DNA of 6,809 nt from an uncultured bacterium. Its GTDB lineage: Bacteria; Pseudomonadota; Gammaproteobacteria; Burkholderiales; Burkholderiaceae_E. This document shows positions 6,654 through 6,809 of this stretch, piece after piece. How positions within the stretch are numbered: position 1 is the stretch's first letter; each line of letters starts with the position of its first letter. Made by a program: the position numbers and the translations under genes. The notes beneath the pieces are model-generated. The model saw only the letters and a list, made by a program, of their open reading frames with translations, was not told the DNA's origin and did not search any database. The stretch is taken from NCBI GenBank assembly GCA_903864485.1, contig CAIPGD010000556.1, positions 1-6,809 on the forward strand, given 5' to 3'.

Positions 6654-6678
6654 GAGAGAGGCCGAGAGACTGAGAGAG
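6654..6678 (+). repeat. GA-rich tract with three phased GAGAGA blocks
   Basis: GAGAGAG (6654-6660), GAGAGA (6664-6669) and GAGAGAG (6672-6678) start 10 and 8 bases apart, about one helical turn. The tract lies in the loop between the inverted and first direct repeat copies. Its strand asymmetry could aid melting or be a protein site; function is unknown. Confidence 0.6.
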
Positions 6679-6688
6679 GTACTTATAT

Positions 6689-6707
6689 AGATGAATGATT
6701 GATTTAT
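6689..6707 (+). repeat. Iteron-like direct repeat, copy 1
   Basis: AGATGAATGATTGATTTAT, identical over 19 bases to the copy at 6745-6763, with starts 56 bases apart. It is preceded by an AT-rich TATAT stretch (6684-6688). Confidence 0.9.
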
Positions 6708-6737
6708 TTGAACTATCTCTAAGCCTGCAAGGAGCCC

Positions 6738-6747
6738 TCTCGCGAGA
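6738..6747. other. Perfect 10-bp palindrome TCTCGCGAGA
   Basis: TCTCGCGAGA is fully self-complementary and overlaps the left edge of the second direct repeat. It may be a dimeric protein site. A 10-bp palindrome can occur by chance, so its setting inside the repeat cluster is the main reason to list it. Confidence 0.5.
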
Positions 6748-6767
6748 TGAATGATTGATTTATCTCG
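6743..6767 (+). other. Hairpin enclosing repeat copy 2
   Basis: CGAGATGAAT pairs with ATTTATCTCG through ten base pairs (one G-T) around the loop GATTG. The repeat is therefore itself partly dyad-symmetric. Copy 1 can form only the inner, weaker part of this stem. No T-tract follows, so a terminator role is unlikely. Confidence 0.6.
6745..6763 (+). repeat. Iteron-like direct repeat, copy 2
   Basis: AGATGAATGATTGATTTAT, an exact 19-base match to copy 1. In both copies the embedded ATG is followed two codons later by TGA, so neither starts a gene. Confidence 0.9.
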
Positions 6768-6775
6768 TTCTGACT

Positions 6776-6787
6776 AGATGAACGATT
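6776..6787 (+). repeat. Degenerate third direct repeat
   Basis: AGATGAACGATT matches the first 12 bases of the repeat with one change (C for T), then diverges. Its start is 31 bases after that of copy 2. The divergence removes the early TGA stop, leaving an open frame. Confidence 0.6.
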
Positions 6788-6809
6788 CGACCTACTCAAC
6801 GGCGGCCCC
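6778..6809 (+). CDS. Possible start of a further gene, truncated by window
   Basis: From ATG 6778 the frame reads MNDSTYSTAA and stays open to the last base. Base composition turns GC-rich with G/C-ending codons at this point, as in the upstream genes. No clear ribosome binding site precedes it, and ten codons give no family assignment. If real, its start lies inside the third repeat. Confidence 0.3.
   Translation, partial: MNDSTYSTAA

Larger units (their letters stand above)
6606..6777. other. Non-coding repeat-bearing region, candidate origin or operator
   Basis: This stretch directly after the primase-helicase is clearly richer in A/T than the genes and has many stops in all frames. It contains direct copies of AGATGAATGATTGATTTAT, an inverted copy, a GA-repeat tract, a 10-bp palindrome and a 10-bp-stem hairpin. 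Clustered direct repeats beside a replication gene are typical of iteron-type origins. A multi-site repressor operator for a following gene is the main alternative. I see no convincing promoter or intrinsic terminator. Confidence 0.5.

Noticed and set aside
6618..6787. CRISPR array
   Set aside because: Too few copies, one is inverted, starts are unequally spaced (56 and 31 bases) and the repeats are shorter than usual; no cas genes besides the phage-type nuclease.

Overview
The window carries a compact DNA replication and recombination module of the kind found in tailed phages and prophages of Pseudomonadota. Seven genes, all on the + strand, lie nearly end to end from about 556 to 6605. The DNA is GC-rich by eye, with G/C-ending codons and short or overlapping gene junctions. 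There is no ribosomal, tRNA, metabolic or structural-virion gene, so host genus and phage type cannot be fixed from this sequence alone.

Layout. 1-375 is the 3' part of a gene running in from the left; it ends in a sigma-region-4-like helix-turn-helix and is probably a small phage sigma-like regulator. 376-555 is a non-coding leader with a short perfect hairpin (480-496) and a good ribosome binding site for the next gene. 556-1044 and 1053-1589 are two small phage proteins of unknown function. 1592-2350 is a RecA-fold P-loop ATPase of the Sak4 / AAA_24 type, 2389-2865 is a DUF669 protein (probable ssDNA-binding partner), and 2865-3932 is a Cas4/RecB-like PD-(D/E)XK nuclease with a four-Cys set resembling the Cas4/AddB iron-sulphur cluster. 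3941-4264 is a DUF6511-like Cys-containing protein. 4248-6605 is a 785-residue primase-polymerase + PriCT + helicase fusion with a C-terminal winged-helix-like tail. 6606-6777 is a non-coding, relatively AT-rich stretch with iteron-like repeats, after which a new reading frame may start and run off the right edge.

How it probably works together (inference): the Sak4-like ATPase, DUF669 protein and nuclease look like a recombination set that resects, coats and anneals or pairs DNA ends. The primase-helicase would unwind and prime the phage genome. The repeat cluster just downstream of it is a candidate replication origin or operator region. The sigma-like protein at the left may control the operon.

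Two features stand out: the cluster of direct and inverted AGATGAATGATTGATTTAT-type repeats at 6618-6787, and an in-frame 12-bp minisatellite (3606-3686) that puts a repeated Val-Gly-Ala-Asn linker inside a putative zinc-binding domain of the nuclease. No confirmed new system is claimed; most genes belong to families common in phages.
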